Below are positions 1-7,606 of a stretch of DNA of 64,000 nt, piece by piece. The stretch's first letter is position 1, and every line of letters starts with the position of its first letter. The DNA comes from 21-14-0-10-47-8 sp966211455. Lineage in GTDB: Bacteria; Bdellovibrionota; Bdellovibrionia; Bdellovibrionales; Bdellovibrionaceae. Where the stretch lies: NCBI GenBank assembly GCA_966211455.1, contig CBIHNI010000002.1, forward strand, positions 1 through 64,000. The letters run 5' to 3'. The position numbers and the translations under genes were made by a program. The notes below the pieces were generated by a model. That model saw only the letters and a list, made by a program, of their open reading frames with translations. It ran no database searches and was not told the DNA's origin.

Positions 1-2
1 CC

Positions 3-215
3 AAAGCCCAGATCCGGCGAGAGGTTTATCTGAGAGCTCAAGGCAAATGTGAGAAGTGTGGGTCCACTCATGCTCTCGAGATTGATCATATTTACCCCAA
101 AGCTTTGGGTGGCAGTGACTCCGCGGAAAATCTCAGGCTTCTTTGCAGGCACTGCAATCAGCGGGCGGCGATTCGAAGTATGGGGTTGCGAAAGATGGAT
201 CGGTTTCTCGATTGA
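3..215 (+). CDS. HNH endonuclease, C-terminal part (cut by window edge)
   Basis: The frame is open from the window edge to the TGA at 213-215 and encodes 70 residues. They form an HNH nuclease core: a CEKCG knuckle, the catalytic stretch LEIDHIYPKALGGSD, then NLRLLCRHCN. The two Cys-x2-Cys pairs would bind a structural zinc, and the His of IDH is the usual metal-activated general base. In Bdellovibrio a family of nucleases carries this module at the extreme C-terminus, ending in a short tail as here (NQRAAIRSMGLRKM). The N-terminal part lies outside the window, so start, length and substrate are unknown. Confidence 0.85.
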   Translation, partial: KAQIRREVYLRAQGKCEKCGSTHALEIDHIYPKALGGSDSAENLRLLCRHCNQRAAIRSMGLRKMDRFLD

Positions 216-426
216 CGGAGCAAGCTCCGAAGCAGAGGAATTGGTTTTCGAAGAGAGGGGGGATTCTTTCGAGCCCAAGCCTCTTCCGCTATCGAAACTG
301 AGCGTTACATTTGGAGGCGAAACTCCTGGGTCTCAATCGATGAGCTGTCACCACGAAATGGATCTACGAGCTGCATGCTACGGATTGTAAGCGACGGGTA
401 ATAAACGCTAGCGAAAGCCTTCGGGC

Positions 427-452
427 AAAAAAAAGCGGAGCTTTCGCTCCGC
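427..452 (-). terminator. Rho-independent terminator of a minus-strand unit
   Basis: A perfect 7-bp stem (435-441 with 446-452) closes a GAAA tetraloop on the minus strand and is followed by eight T residues (434-427, minus strand). This is a textbook intrinsic terminator. It ends the small unit at 546-871 rather than the HNH gene, which runs the other way. Confidence 0.85.
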
Positions 453-545
453 GGAAGGTTGAAGAGGGGAACCACCAAACCCTCAGCAACCTTTAAAAAC
501 ACAAACTACTAACAACCACTAACACTTAAGGAGGAACCACAGAAC

Positions 546-659
546 TTACTTGATTCGCTGCTTTTGCGGCTTCGCTGCCACTGTCGAGTACAGTGAAGCC
601 AAAACAACCACCGAGTAAGCTCCGACAAACCAAAAAACCACATTCAACTCTGCCAACAT
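546..659 (-). CDS. 37-residue single-span membrane protein
   Basis: The ATG at 657-659 has a good Shine-Dalgarno, AGGGAG, six bases upstream on the minus strand. The frame encodes 37 residues: a short start (MLAELN), one hydrophobic span of about 20 residues (VVFWFVGAYSVVVLASLY), then a basic tail (KPQKQRIK), which predicts an inside-positive C-terminus. A promoter-like pair lies upstream at 843-871 and a strong terminator downstream at 427-452, so the gene looks like its own transcript. I recognise no family. Size and topology recall small accessory subunits such as CcmD, but nothing nearby supports that. It is below usual gene-calling length limits. Confidence 0.6.
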   Translation of the reverse strand: MLAELNVVFWFVGAYSVVVLASLYSTVAAKPQKQRIK

Positions 660-703
660 CTTCGACTCCCTTCGAAAATTTCAGTCCTTGGCACTGACAC
701 TGA

Positions 704-740
704 CCCTCAACCTGCCGCAGTCTCAGCTGCTTGTTGAGGG
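704..740 (-). promoter_or_regulatory. Leader hairpin upstream of the small membrane protein
   Basis: The arms 704-711 and 733-740 form a perfect 8-bp stem, with a further GCAG/CTGC pairing inside. It sits between a possible leader ORF (742-798) and the 37-residue gene. No T-run follows, so it may act as an RNA structure rather than a terminator. Confidence 0.45.
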
Positions 741-741
741 T

Positions 742-798
742 CTATTGGAAACAAGGATTCTCCATCCTAGATTCTCCCTCTGTTCCCCTCCAGAGCAT
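742..798 (-). CDS. Possible 18-codon leader peptide
   Basis: The ATG at 796-798 has AGGAG five bases upstream on the minus strand. The frame encodes MLWRGTEGESRMENPCFQ and stops at 742-744, one base before the leader hairpin at 704-740. The strong ribosome site and the position inside a predicted leader suggest translation, but a frame this short can arise by chance. Confidence 0.3.
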   Translation of the reverse strand: MLWRGTEGESRMENPCFQ

Positions 799-842
799 CC
801 GTGCTCCTGCCAATATGACAATCCAACCTTGCGTATAGGTTA

Positions 843-871
843 GGTATACGGGCTTCGCGGTGAAAATTCAA
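843..871 (-). promoter_or_regulatory. Sigma-70-like promoter for the small minus-strand unit
   Basis: On the minus strand TTGAAT (866-871) is separated by 17 bases from TATACC (843-848). Transcription would start near 836 and run through the leader and the small membrane-protein gene to the terminator at 427-452. Confidence 0.5.
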
Positions 872-1019
872 AGACGGTGGCTATGTTATTGAAATAAAAC
901 ATATTTTTAGAATATTTAGTGTCACTATAAATTCTTTTTTTGACGAAAGTTTCAAATAAATTCGAAAAGCCTGCCAGACATCAGTCGTGCTTAAGCCGCA
1001 GGCAGCGCGCAGGCGAGAT

Positions 1020-1048
1020 TTGACAAGTTTTTAAAAACCGGGTTTAAC
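1020..1048 (+). promoter_or_regulatory. Promoter of tRNA-Leu
   Basis: A consensus TTGACA (1020-1025), a 17-base spacer and TTTAAC (1043-1048) lie 34 bases before the tRNA. Position and match make this the likely tRNA promoter. Confidence 0.65.
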
Positions 1049-1081
1049 AAAGGTCCCTGTCTGTTGGATTCAAAGACCGAT

Positions 1082-1166
1082 GCGCTTGTGGTGGAATTGG
1101 TAGACACGTATGTTTGAGGGGCATATGTCGAAAGACGTCGCGGTTCAAGTCCGCGCAGGCGCACCA
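1082..1166 (+). tRNA. tRNA-Leu (anticodon GAG)
   Basis: The acceptor stem GCGCTTG pairs with CAGGCGC. The anticodon arm has the seven-base loop TTGAGGG, giving anticodon GAG for CUC and CUU leucine codons. A long variable arm typical of class II tRNAs precedes the T arm (CGCGG-TTCAAGT-CCGCG). The CCA end is encoded at 1164-1166. Confidence 0.95.
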
Positions 1167-1311
1167 ATTATTTTTCCATTCGCTATTTCAAAATCACGAT
1201 GATGCGCTGGCAATCGAACTGACGATTCCGCTGATTGAGCTGCCATTTGAAAGGTTCTTCGAGAACAGGCATTTAACGTTCTTAATCGGTAGTTTTGAAA
1301 GCTCCTATAGC

Positions 1312-1617
1312 TCAGTGCCCGCACACCAATGACGACTCGGTCGTTAGCTTCTCAAGCAAACTCGCAAGCTGTTCTTTTGTCATTTTCTTTTCTGCGATAG
1401 CGATCATCGCATCGTAGAGCTCCATCTGCTCATCTTCGATTTCAAAACCGTTGATAGCCAAGAAGGTCAGAGCCACATCAAGAGCAGCTCGTTTATTGCC
1501 ATCCACGAAAGCTTGAGATTCAGCCAAATGATAAACTGGGCGTGACCGCTCGCCTGAATACAAATCCGGCAGACGAAGAAGATTTCGGAAAAATCTCTTT
1601 GTCGATTGCAAAGACAT
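1312..1617 (-). pseudogene. Doc-type Fic toxin remnant, 5' truncated or frameshifted
   Basis: The 101-residue frame contains the Fic/Doc active-site motif, here AFVDGNKRAALDVAL, followed by the usual FLAINGFEI helix and a C-terminal helix (MTKEQLASLLEKL). Doc toxins transfer phosphate or nucleotide to translation factors. Complete members are about 125 residues and begin with a conserved GGxxGxRD region. Here the first 30 residues are unlike Doc. In another frame upstream (about 1580-1670, minus strand) a stretch GSLGTERLTDVFA resembles the missing part, suggesting a frameshift. No antitoxin gene lies beside it. The catalytic motif is intact, but the gene is probably dead. Confidence 0.55.
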
Positions 1618-1690
1618 CCGTCAGTCTTTCAGTTCCTAAAGATCCATTTCGTCCGCGGAACATATCGTTGCCGCGGATGAATCAGTGAAG

Positions 1691-1972
1691 CTAGCGTTTG
1701 CTTTGAAGTGTCGTTGAAACCATCGCGTCGCATTTCAAGTAAGCGGCCTGCAATTCGCCGATCTGGATCTGAATATATCTTGCCGATTCTTCATCAGAAC
1801 GGCTTCTTTCTTCGATCAGCAGATCGATCGCCTTCGAAATATTTCTTTGAGTTTCCAACAAACGTAACAGTCCGTCTCCAGGAATCGAGCAGTTCAAGCT
1901 AGATGTGCTTCTTGTCTGAGCCGATGCGAAAGTCGACATTGCCAGCAAAGCGATCATAACGAGTGATTTCAT
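1691..1972 (-). CDS. Small exported protein, unknown function
   Basis: The chosen ATG (1970-1972) follows AAGGAG with a five-base gap, much better than upstream alternatives in the same frame. The 93-residue product has a clear signal peptide (MKSLVMIALLAMSTFASAQ, cleavage after SAQ). The mature part of about 74 residues is mostly helical, with two cysteines (LNCSIP and YLKCDA) that could form a disulfide. No family recognised. Confidence 0.7.
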   Translation of the reverse strand: MKSLVMIALLAMSTFASAQTRSTSSLNCSIPGDGLLRLLETQRNISKAIDLLIEERSRSDEESARYIQIQIGELQAAYLKCDAMVSTTLQSKR

Positions 1973-2246
1973 AAGAGAGCTCCTTTTGAGTTGGAAATAG
2001 AAAAGTCCAGCCAGCTCCAAAGAAGGAGAACAAAAATCGACGAGTAAAAGGGTACAGATCGGTTTTTTACTCTTCTTCGGAGTGGCCGTTTGCTTCGGAT
2101 GTGAAATTATAAGAAGTTCGAGAAAAGCTCCACGAACATCAAGTAAACTGAAGCGTCTAGAAGATCGACAGACCTCCGATTTCGGGTGTCGGCAGCAACC
2201 CATTTGTTTTAGTATTAGAAAGAGAAGGGACAGACGGATTTAGATA

Positions 2247-3233
2247 ATGAGCAAAGATAAAAAAATGAGCAAAAGCAAAAAACAAACCTGCGAACACCTG
2301 GCCGGGCAAGACGATACGATTGACGTCAAAATGAAGGGGCATCAAGTGAAGGCCGATTACCTGTTCACTTGGTTCGTGGATCTGAACTCGTTGAAAATCC
2401 CGCCAGAGACCATCGTTTTTGCGATTGGCACCGTGGACCTGAATCTCAAAGCAGGCAACACGCTGTTTGAGCAGCATGAAGGTGCCTATTATCTGAAACC
2501 TGAATTTGTCGAAGTCATGAACGAGCCCGGTGAAAACACCGATTATTTCAATATAAATGAAATTGAAGCCTGCTTGGCTGCGGGCAACAGTATTTTCGTC
2601 GATGGCTTCCAGCTGGAAAGCCTGAAGCCTTTTTACGCGGCCACGGGTTTGACTTTCAATAAAAAGCCCAAAGAAGCCTTCGCCGAGTACAAAAAATCCC
2701 TAACAATCTTTCCCGAAGCCTGTCTCACGCTTTGCGGGATGGGGGATTTGCTCAGTCGCGAAGGGGATTTTGAAAAAGCTCTGGGCTTCTATCAAAAAGC
2801 GGTTCCCTTGGCGCCACCGGGGATTCGCTATGAGCACCGAGCCGCGCGCGAAGCGGCCAAGTGCACGCTGGCCTTGGGGCAGTACGAAGAGACCTTGGAT
2901 TTGGTGGATTTGATTTTAGCGCACACAAATCGCGATGAAATTTTCTTTCGGACGAACGACGCCTTCACGCATCGCTTGGCGGGCGAGGCTTACGTTTTGC
3001 TAAATCAGTTGCCACTCGCCAAGCAATCCTTAGAAAAAGCCCTTCAGATCGACGAGCATTTAGGGTCGGCCCTGTGGCTGACGGGACTTGTCTGTTATCT
3101 CGAAGGCGACGAGAAAAAGGCGCAACAATATCACAAGAAGGCCGTGGCAAGATCCGACGTCTTTGGTCCTTATTATGACAAAGAAAAAAGCTTGGCTTTC
3201 CGCAACCCACCCAAAACCCAAGTGGACTGGTAG
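2247..3233 (+). CDS. TPR-repeat protein
   Basis: 328 residues without signal peptide, so cytoplasmic. The N-terminal half (1-130) has no recognised fold. From about residue 135 there are tetratricopeptide repeats, for example AFAEYKKSLTIFPEA, FEKALGFYQKAVPLAPP and AKQSLEKALQIDEHLGSA. Such repeats bind partner proteins. The start is uncertain: ATGs at 2247 and 2265 both lie in a lysine-rich run (MSKDKKMSKSKK) and neither has a strong ribosome site. No operon partner. Confidence 0.75.
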   Translation: MSKDKKMSKSKKQTCEHLAGQDDTIDVKMKGHQVKADYLFTWFVDLNSLKIPPETIVFAIGTVDLNLKAGNTLFEQHEGAYYLKPEFVEVMNEPGENTDYFNINEIEACLAAGNSIFVDGFQLESLKPFYAATGLTFNKKPKEAFAEYKKSLTIFPEACLTLCGMGDLLSREGDFEKALGFYQKAVPLAPPGIRYEHRAAREAAKCTLALGQYEETLDLVDLILAHTNRDEIFFRTNDAFTHRLAGEAYVLLNQLPLAKQSLEKALQIDEHLGSALWLTGLVCYLEGDEKKAQQYHKKAVARSDVFGPYYDKEKSLAFRNPPKTQVDW

Positions 3234-3240
3234 AAGATCC

Positions 3241-3666
3241 TTAAGGCTTGGCGGCTTTTGCCATCTCCGCGCGCACGCGGCTGCGGATTTGTTCCATGAG
3301 TTGAATCAGTTCGGTGAAAACAGGCGAGATCAGTCGGGTCGAGTCCATGTAAAAAGAAATGGCTGTGCCGTATCGGAAAGACAGGCAGTCACGACCTTCA
3401 AAATGCCGCTCGCCATCGGCGGGATGCTGTCCAAGCCCTGGTTGGCTGAAGTTGGGTGGAAGCTTTGCGATCAAAGATAAAAGTTCGGCCGCTTCGTGTT
3501 CCAAAAGCTCGGAATCGAAAAAGAAGTAAGTCATCGGCTTTCCAGCTTCATCGTCTTCTTGCGAAGGGCGATAGCGAAGCCCGGTGCCAGGCAAATAAGC
3601 CAACGACCAAATCACATGATCGTTCCCCAAGGAAAAATTGAAATTGGCAATTTGCTGAAGGCTCAT
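3241..3666 (-). CDS. Hypothetical cytoplasmic protein
   Basis: About 141 residues from the ATG at 3664-3666; upstream in-frame TTG and GTG codons are less likely. No signal peptide or membrane span. It ends 7 bases from the stop of the convergent TPR gene. The C-terminus is a charged helix (LIQLMEQIRSRVRAEMAKAAKP). No family recognised. Confidence 0.6.
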   Translation of the reverse strand: MSLQQIANFNFSLGNDHVIWSLAYLPGTGLRYRPSQEDDEAGKPMTYFFFDSELLEHEAAELLSLIAKLPPNFSQPGLGQHPADGERHFEGRDCLSFRYGTAISFYMDSTRLISPVFTELIQLMEQIRSRVRAEMAKAAKP

Positions 3667-3811
3667 CACCAAATACTATCCCGACTTCGTGAAATGTGCC
3701 AGGCCCTGTTTCTTGACGCGACGTTTTCGTGGCGCGATGGATTTCGCGTTTCAAGCCTTTGCGGGTTTGACTGTGTTTTCAGTCTCGCATGAAATAGAAA
3801 CAGGCGGTTTT

Positions 3812-4624
3812 ATGACGAAACAAATGTCCTTCTCTGTTTTGATGTTTTCGCTTCTCACTTCTCTGACGGCATCGGCCCAGCGCGGGGGTTATCCAACCGA
3901 CGAAGGCCTTTTCGACAAACCCCTGCAGTCCGAATTTCGAAACCTGCCGATCCCAGCGGATCAGCCCAATTTCAAACGCACAGTCCAGTGTCAAAGCTTC
4001 GGCGAAGTCTGGGTGAAGGTCATCGACGACGGCGAAAAAGGTGCGACACAAATTTCCTTCGTGTCGGTCGCAGGCGATCGCAAGTTTGCATGTGAAGAAA
4101 AAAACCTGGATCAGGAAACGGTCATATCGTGGCCGGGATATTTTTTGGGTGTGAAAAAAGATCTGATCTTTTTAGCCGCTGATGACGGCAACACCTTCGG
4201 CGGAGTCGGCTTTGCGGTTTACCACGCCAAAGAAAAACGGTTTCTTTTCATCGATGGCGTTGCGGACGAAAAGGGAAAGCTTGCCTTTCGTTTGATTTCC
4301 AGAGACTCGCAAAAACTTTTGATCAAGTACCAGCGAAGCTACCTGGCTTCATGCTCGGTGAAAGAAAAAGGTGAGGCTTGCCGCAGGGAGATCCACCAGC
4401 AGACGGGGCTCGCATCCACCTCGGTGCAGCGAATTTGTGCTGCGGCCTATAAGAAGAATCCGAAAAACGCGCGCACGGCTTTGAATTACGAAGCCGAAGC
4501 GCAAGTGCCATTCACAAGCAATTTCAACGATCAGATTCGAGCTGGTATTCTGGAAAATGAAGCCAAAGCAAACCCAATGATCAATAAAATCAGCGAAGCC
4601 AAGCGCTGCGGAGCCGAGGGGTAG
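3812..4624 (+). CDS. Exported protein, unknown function
   Basis: The ATG at 3812 begins a signal peptide (MTKQMSFSVLMFSLLTSLTA, cleavage after ASA). The frame extends further upstream, but that part does not look coded. The mature protein is about 250 residues with several cysteines, including CSVKEKGEACRRE and two near the C-terminus (RICAAAYKK, AKRCGAEG), so disulfides are likely in the periplasm. No family recognised. Confidence 0.7.
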   Translation: MTKQMSFSVLMFSLLTSLTASAQRGGYPTDEGLFDKPLQSEFRNLPIPADQPNFKRTVQCQSFGEVWVKVIDDGEKGATQISFVSVAGDRKFACEEKNLDQETVISWPGYFLGVKKDLIFLAADDGNTFGGVGFAVYHAKEKRFLFIDGVADEKGKLAFRLISRDSQKLLIKYQRSYLASCSVKEKGEACRREIHQQTGLASTSVQRICAAAYKKNPKNARTALNYEAEAQVPFTSNFNDQIRAGILENEAKANPMINKISEAKRCGAEG

Positions 4625-4772
4625 CCGTCAGTCGATGAATTTCTGACCCGGGCGGTCCCTCAGTATCCCTTAGATTTCGTAATGAATTCGATGAACCACC
4701 GCTTCTTTCTCCATAAGATCTTCAATTTGGGTATAACCATTTTTTGCTAAACAAAACAAAAAGGGTGGATCC

Positions 4773-5450
4773 ATGAAATCAACATTTTTAATCCTGATGG
4801 GACTTGTGTTTGTCTCGATGTCGGCACAAGCGTTTCAAATAAATGGGGGTCGGTTGAATGCCGACAAAACAAATCTGCGAATTGATGTCACCTACACGGG
4901 CGGTTGCGAGAAGCATCAGTTCCAATTGCTGATGGATGCCTGTGTGAACAGCTCGCCCGTTCAGTGCCGCATGACTTTGGTGGACGAAAATGAAAATGAC
5001 GCCTGCGAAGCTTTGATCAACGAAACAGTTGAAATCAATTTGGCCAAGGCGGGGATTCAGGGTTCTTTTTATTCTTCGGCACTGCTCAAGATCAACGGAC
5101 CTGGTCAAAATAATTCTCTCAGAATTCAGCTGCCAGCCCATGTTCCACTGGCGCCGTTAAACGACATTGCCTGCACTTCAGATTCAAAATTGCAAATGAA
5201 CATCTATCCGACCAAAGGGATCCTTGAACTGATCACGGCCGAAGGAAAAAAATCTTCGGTGAAGATCTTCGATACCGCCGTGCAAATGATCGAGCCCGGA
5301 ATTTTGCCATCCATCCTGCAAAGCGAATTCGCGTTGGATGATCAGCGCAGCGCGATCATCGAATTCCCGCAAGGCTCAAAGCTTGGCACCGGTTACCTGA
5401 CCCAGTGGTCTGGCGGTCCGGTCACGACTTTTGCTTGCGAGCTGAAATAA
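4773..5450 (+). CDS. Exported protein, unknown function
   Basis: 225 residues; the ribosome site AAGGGTGG precedes the ATG. The signal peptide MKSTFLILMGLVFVSMSAQA is followed by a mature domain rich in beta-type sequence with cysteines in pairs (GGCEKH, DACVNSSPVQC, DACEAL, IACTSD, FACELK). This pattern fits a disulfide-bonded periplasmic domain. No family recognised. It converges on the gene at 5571-5993. Confidence 0.7.
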   Translation: MKSTFLILMGLVFVSMSAQAFQINGGRLNADKTNLRIDVTYTGGCEKHQFQLLMDACVNSSPVQCRMTLVDENENDACEALINETVEINLAKAGIQGSFYSSALLKINGPGQNNSLRIQLPAHVPLAPLNDIACTSDSKLQMNIYPTKGILELITAEGKKSSVKIFDTAVQMIEPGILPSILQSEFALDDQRSAIIEFPQGSKLGTGYLTQWSGGPVTTFACELK

Positions 5451-5487
5451 GACGGCTGCAAGACATCCGTTTTGATAGATTAAAATG

Positions 5488-5553
5488 CAGCCTAACACCG
5501 TTTGTAGAGATTAGGCTGACGGCGACCGGAAAGCCTTAACGCAGCTTTTCCGG
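5488..5553. terminator. Two hairpins between convergent genes
   Basis: The first stem is a perfect 8 bp (5488-5495 with 5511-5518). The second pairs CCGGAAAGC (5526-5534) with GCTTTTCCGG (5544-5553) with one bulged base. They lie between the stops of convergent genes, so they may end transcription from either side. Neither has a long T-run. Confidence 0.4.
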
Positions 5554-5570
5554 CGCGCAACGATTTCCGA

Positions 5571-5993
5571 TTACTCGCTGATATCAAAGCAAGCTGTGCC
5601 TTGAACCACCGTTTGTTCGCCGCTGAATTTCAGTGAAAGTTCCTGATCTGAATTTAACAGCAGGCGCGACGGCTGGCCGTTTGTGTACTGGATGCGGATC
5701 AAAGTCTCGTCTGACGAGTCGCCAATTTGCGCATAAGTCTTGATCGCACTTTGGAAGGGGCCCGAGTCTTTCGAAACTTCTTCGACTTTCGATGACAAAA
5801 GACGAAGTCCGTTGATGTTGACGATCATAATTTTAAGTTCTGTGCTTTCAAAAGCGGATTTGGTCGTGTCGGCGGTTTCGAAGCAGATCGCGGTCGGCGC
5901 TTTTTTGCTTTCAGCACTTTTGCCAGCAGCAAATGCAGAAGATACGGACAAAGACGCAAGAACAGCCATGGTCACAAACATCGATTTTTTCAT
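5571..5993 (-). CDS. Exported protein, unknown function
   Basis: 140 residues. The ATG (5991-5993) follows AAAGGAG on the minus strand. A signal peptide (MKKSMFVTMAVLASLSVSSA, cleavage near AFA) precedes a mature domain with a cysteine near each end (TAICFETAD and GTACFDISE) that could join the termini. No family recognised. Confidence 0.7.
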   Translation of the reverse strand: MKKSMFVTMAVLASLSVSSAFAAGKSAESKKAPTAICFETADTTKSAFESTELKIMIVNINGLRLLSSKVEEVSKDSGPFQSAIKTYAQIGDSSDETLIRIQYTNGQPSRLLLNSDQELSLKFSGEQTVVQGTACFDISE

Positions 5994-6133
5994 TGGTTTC
6001 TCCTTTTATTGATTCATTTGTTTTACGCAGAAGGAGAATAAATAAGACGGGGGATGACGGCCACGGACATCGGCTAAACTGACCTGTGTAAAAAATCGAC
6101 AGATTTTCCCGTAGACGCAAGAATTGCGCGGGG

Positions 6134-7402
6134 TTAAGCGATTGATTTTTCGCCGCGACGGGTGATTTGAATATGGGGATTTAGAACGATTTGATCTTTA
6201 TTGAGCTTAAAGGCTTTCGGCAAGCCCAATTCGGATGCCAATCGCTTGTTCGCGCGTGAAATGAAAACACGCAAGCGATCCAAGGATTCAGTGTCCATTT
6301 GGGTTTGATACAGATTTGCGATCAGTTCTTCGGTTGGCCACACCGGGGCCTGCGACATCAAGACGAAAAGCTTTTGCAGGATGGGGCTATTGGTTAAATC
6401 CAATTTCAGACCGCGAGAATGCAGCTGATCCTCTGAGAGAATCAAGATCGCTTGGCTCTGGCTTTCGGATTTCAAATCCCAGCCGCCCAAAAGCATCTTC
6501 TGCGACGAAGAATCTAAGTTTTGAATTAGAAACTGCAATTTGATACGCGCCTCGACCGCAAGCTCGAAACGGCCTTCGCGCATTTGCAGCAGATGCAGGT
6601 AACGAAGACGCGACAGTGGGCTCATGCGATCACCCCGATGCAAAGTCAAAGTCTCGGCCGGGGTTTCGTTATGATCCCATTTCAGTAAATCCCACAAAGC
6701 TTTCTCGTAAGTGTCGCACTGAAGATAGTCAAAACCGGTAAAGAAATCCGTCGGTGGTGACCACTGCGGAGCTTTTAAAGCTTCGGCCAGATAATTAAAA
6801 AGCAGCAACCTGCGGTAAGACTGGGAATGCTTCGAATCTCGCACCAACGTTTGAATGCGGGCCCAAGCCACCTTTTCGCCGAACAATTTAAAATCCGCCA
6901 GCATCAAAGAATTTTGCAGATCGCCTTCGAGTGTCGTCTCGCGGGCTAGGATCTGCTCGCAAAGAGCATACTCTTGCGATAAGATCTCTTTCGCTCCGGT
7001 CAGGCTTAAAACCCGCAGGTTCTGCGCACGAATCTTATCTGTAATGGTCGTTGAAAGCGGCATCTGCGACCAGTAGCGCATTCCCATGGCGTAAAGATCC
7101 AGAGCTTGCTGCAGGTGTCCGATTTCCTCTAGCAATTTACCAAGCCCCAAAATGACATGCAGTTTGGTGCCATCATTTAGAATCGGGAAAACTTCGCGGA
7201 ACTGTGTTTCCGTGAAAAGAGTGTATTCGCGGTACTTGGCAAAATCGTCCAGCATGTAATAGCAAGACGCCAGATCCACCAACAGATGAACGTGCGGCCC
7301 ATAGGCATCCATTGCCCCGCGAAGGCAAGACACGGCATCCGCAAACTGATCCTTCGCCATCAAGGCGCGGGCTTCTTTATGGGCAAGCAGGCGTTCTTTC
7401 AT
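6134..7402 (-). CDS. TPR-like protein with probable C-terminal winged helix
   Basis: About 422 residues from the ATG at 7400-7402; a TTG six codons upstream is also possible, and neither has a clear ribosome site. The first two thirds are helical and TPR-like (FADAVSCLRGAMDAYGPHV, LQQALDLYAMGMRYW). The last 90 residues (LQKLFVLMSQAPVWPTEEL, then LRVFISRANKRLASELG) have the spacing of OmpR/PhoB-type winged-helix domains. That would make it a transcription regulator with a TPR sensing part, resembling SARP-like proteins in reverse domain order. It is divergent from the secreted-protein gene at 7607, a candidate target. The winged-helix assignment is by eye. Confidence 0.6.
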   Translation of the reverse strand: MKERLLAHKEARALMAKDQFADAVSCLRGAMDAYGPHVHLLVDLASCYYMLDDFAKYREYTLFTETQFREVFPILNDGTKLHVILGLGKLLEEIGHLQQALDLYAMGMRYWSQMPLSTTITDKIRAQNLRVLSLTGAKEILSQEYALCEQILARETTLEGDLQNSLMLADFKLFGEKVAWARIQTLVRDSKHSQSYRRLLLFNYLAEALKAPQWSPPTDFFTGFDYLQCDTYEKALWDLLKWDHNETPAETLTLHRGDRMSPLSRLRYLHLLQMREGRFELAVEARIKLQFLIQNLDSSSQKMLLGGWDLKSESQSQAILILSEDQLHSRGLKLDLTNSPILQKLFVLMSQAPVWPTEELIANLYQTQMDTESLDRLRVFISRANKRLASELGLPKAFKLNKDQIVLNPHIQITRRGEKSIA

Positions 7403-7500
7403 GCTTTCAAACAATTGCAATTCCTATGCTTCAGGGCCTGGGCATGAAGGAATGAAATTTGAAAACGAATTTGATGAAATCCAAGAGCTTAGGTTTGCGG

Positions 7501-7520
7501 CCCAATTCGAATGAATTGGG
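7501..7520. promoter_or_regulatory. Inverted repeat in a divergent intergenic region
   Basis: CCCAATTC (7501-7508) and GAATTGGG (7513-7520) form a perfect 8-bp inverted repeat with a four-base gap. It lies between the putative TPR/winged-helix regulator and the divergent secreted-protein gene, so it could be an operator. Confidence 0.4.
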
Positions 7521-7606
7521 TTTCAGGTCTTCGTGGGATTGAAGGGCCGCCTTTTGCTGTCCATGTTTTGCACAGGTGTCAGCAATGACGGGCCTATTTT
7601 AAAGGA

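Noticed and set aside
49..390. Open frame of 113 codons overlapping the HNH gene
   Set aside because: The overlapping frame carries the unmistakable HNH motif and zinc cysteines; this one shows no domain and lies mostly on its shadow.
538..545. AAGGAGG on the plus strand near 528-535 as a ribosome site
   Set aside because: No start codon at a suitable distance; the surrounding sequence is the 3' region of the small minus-strand unit.
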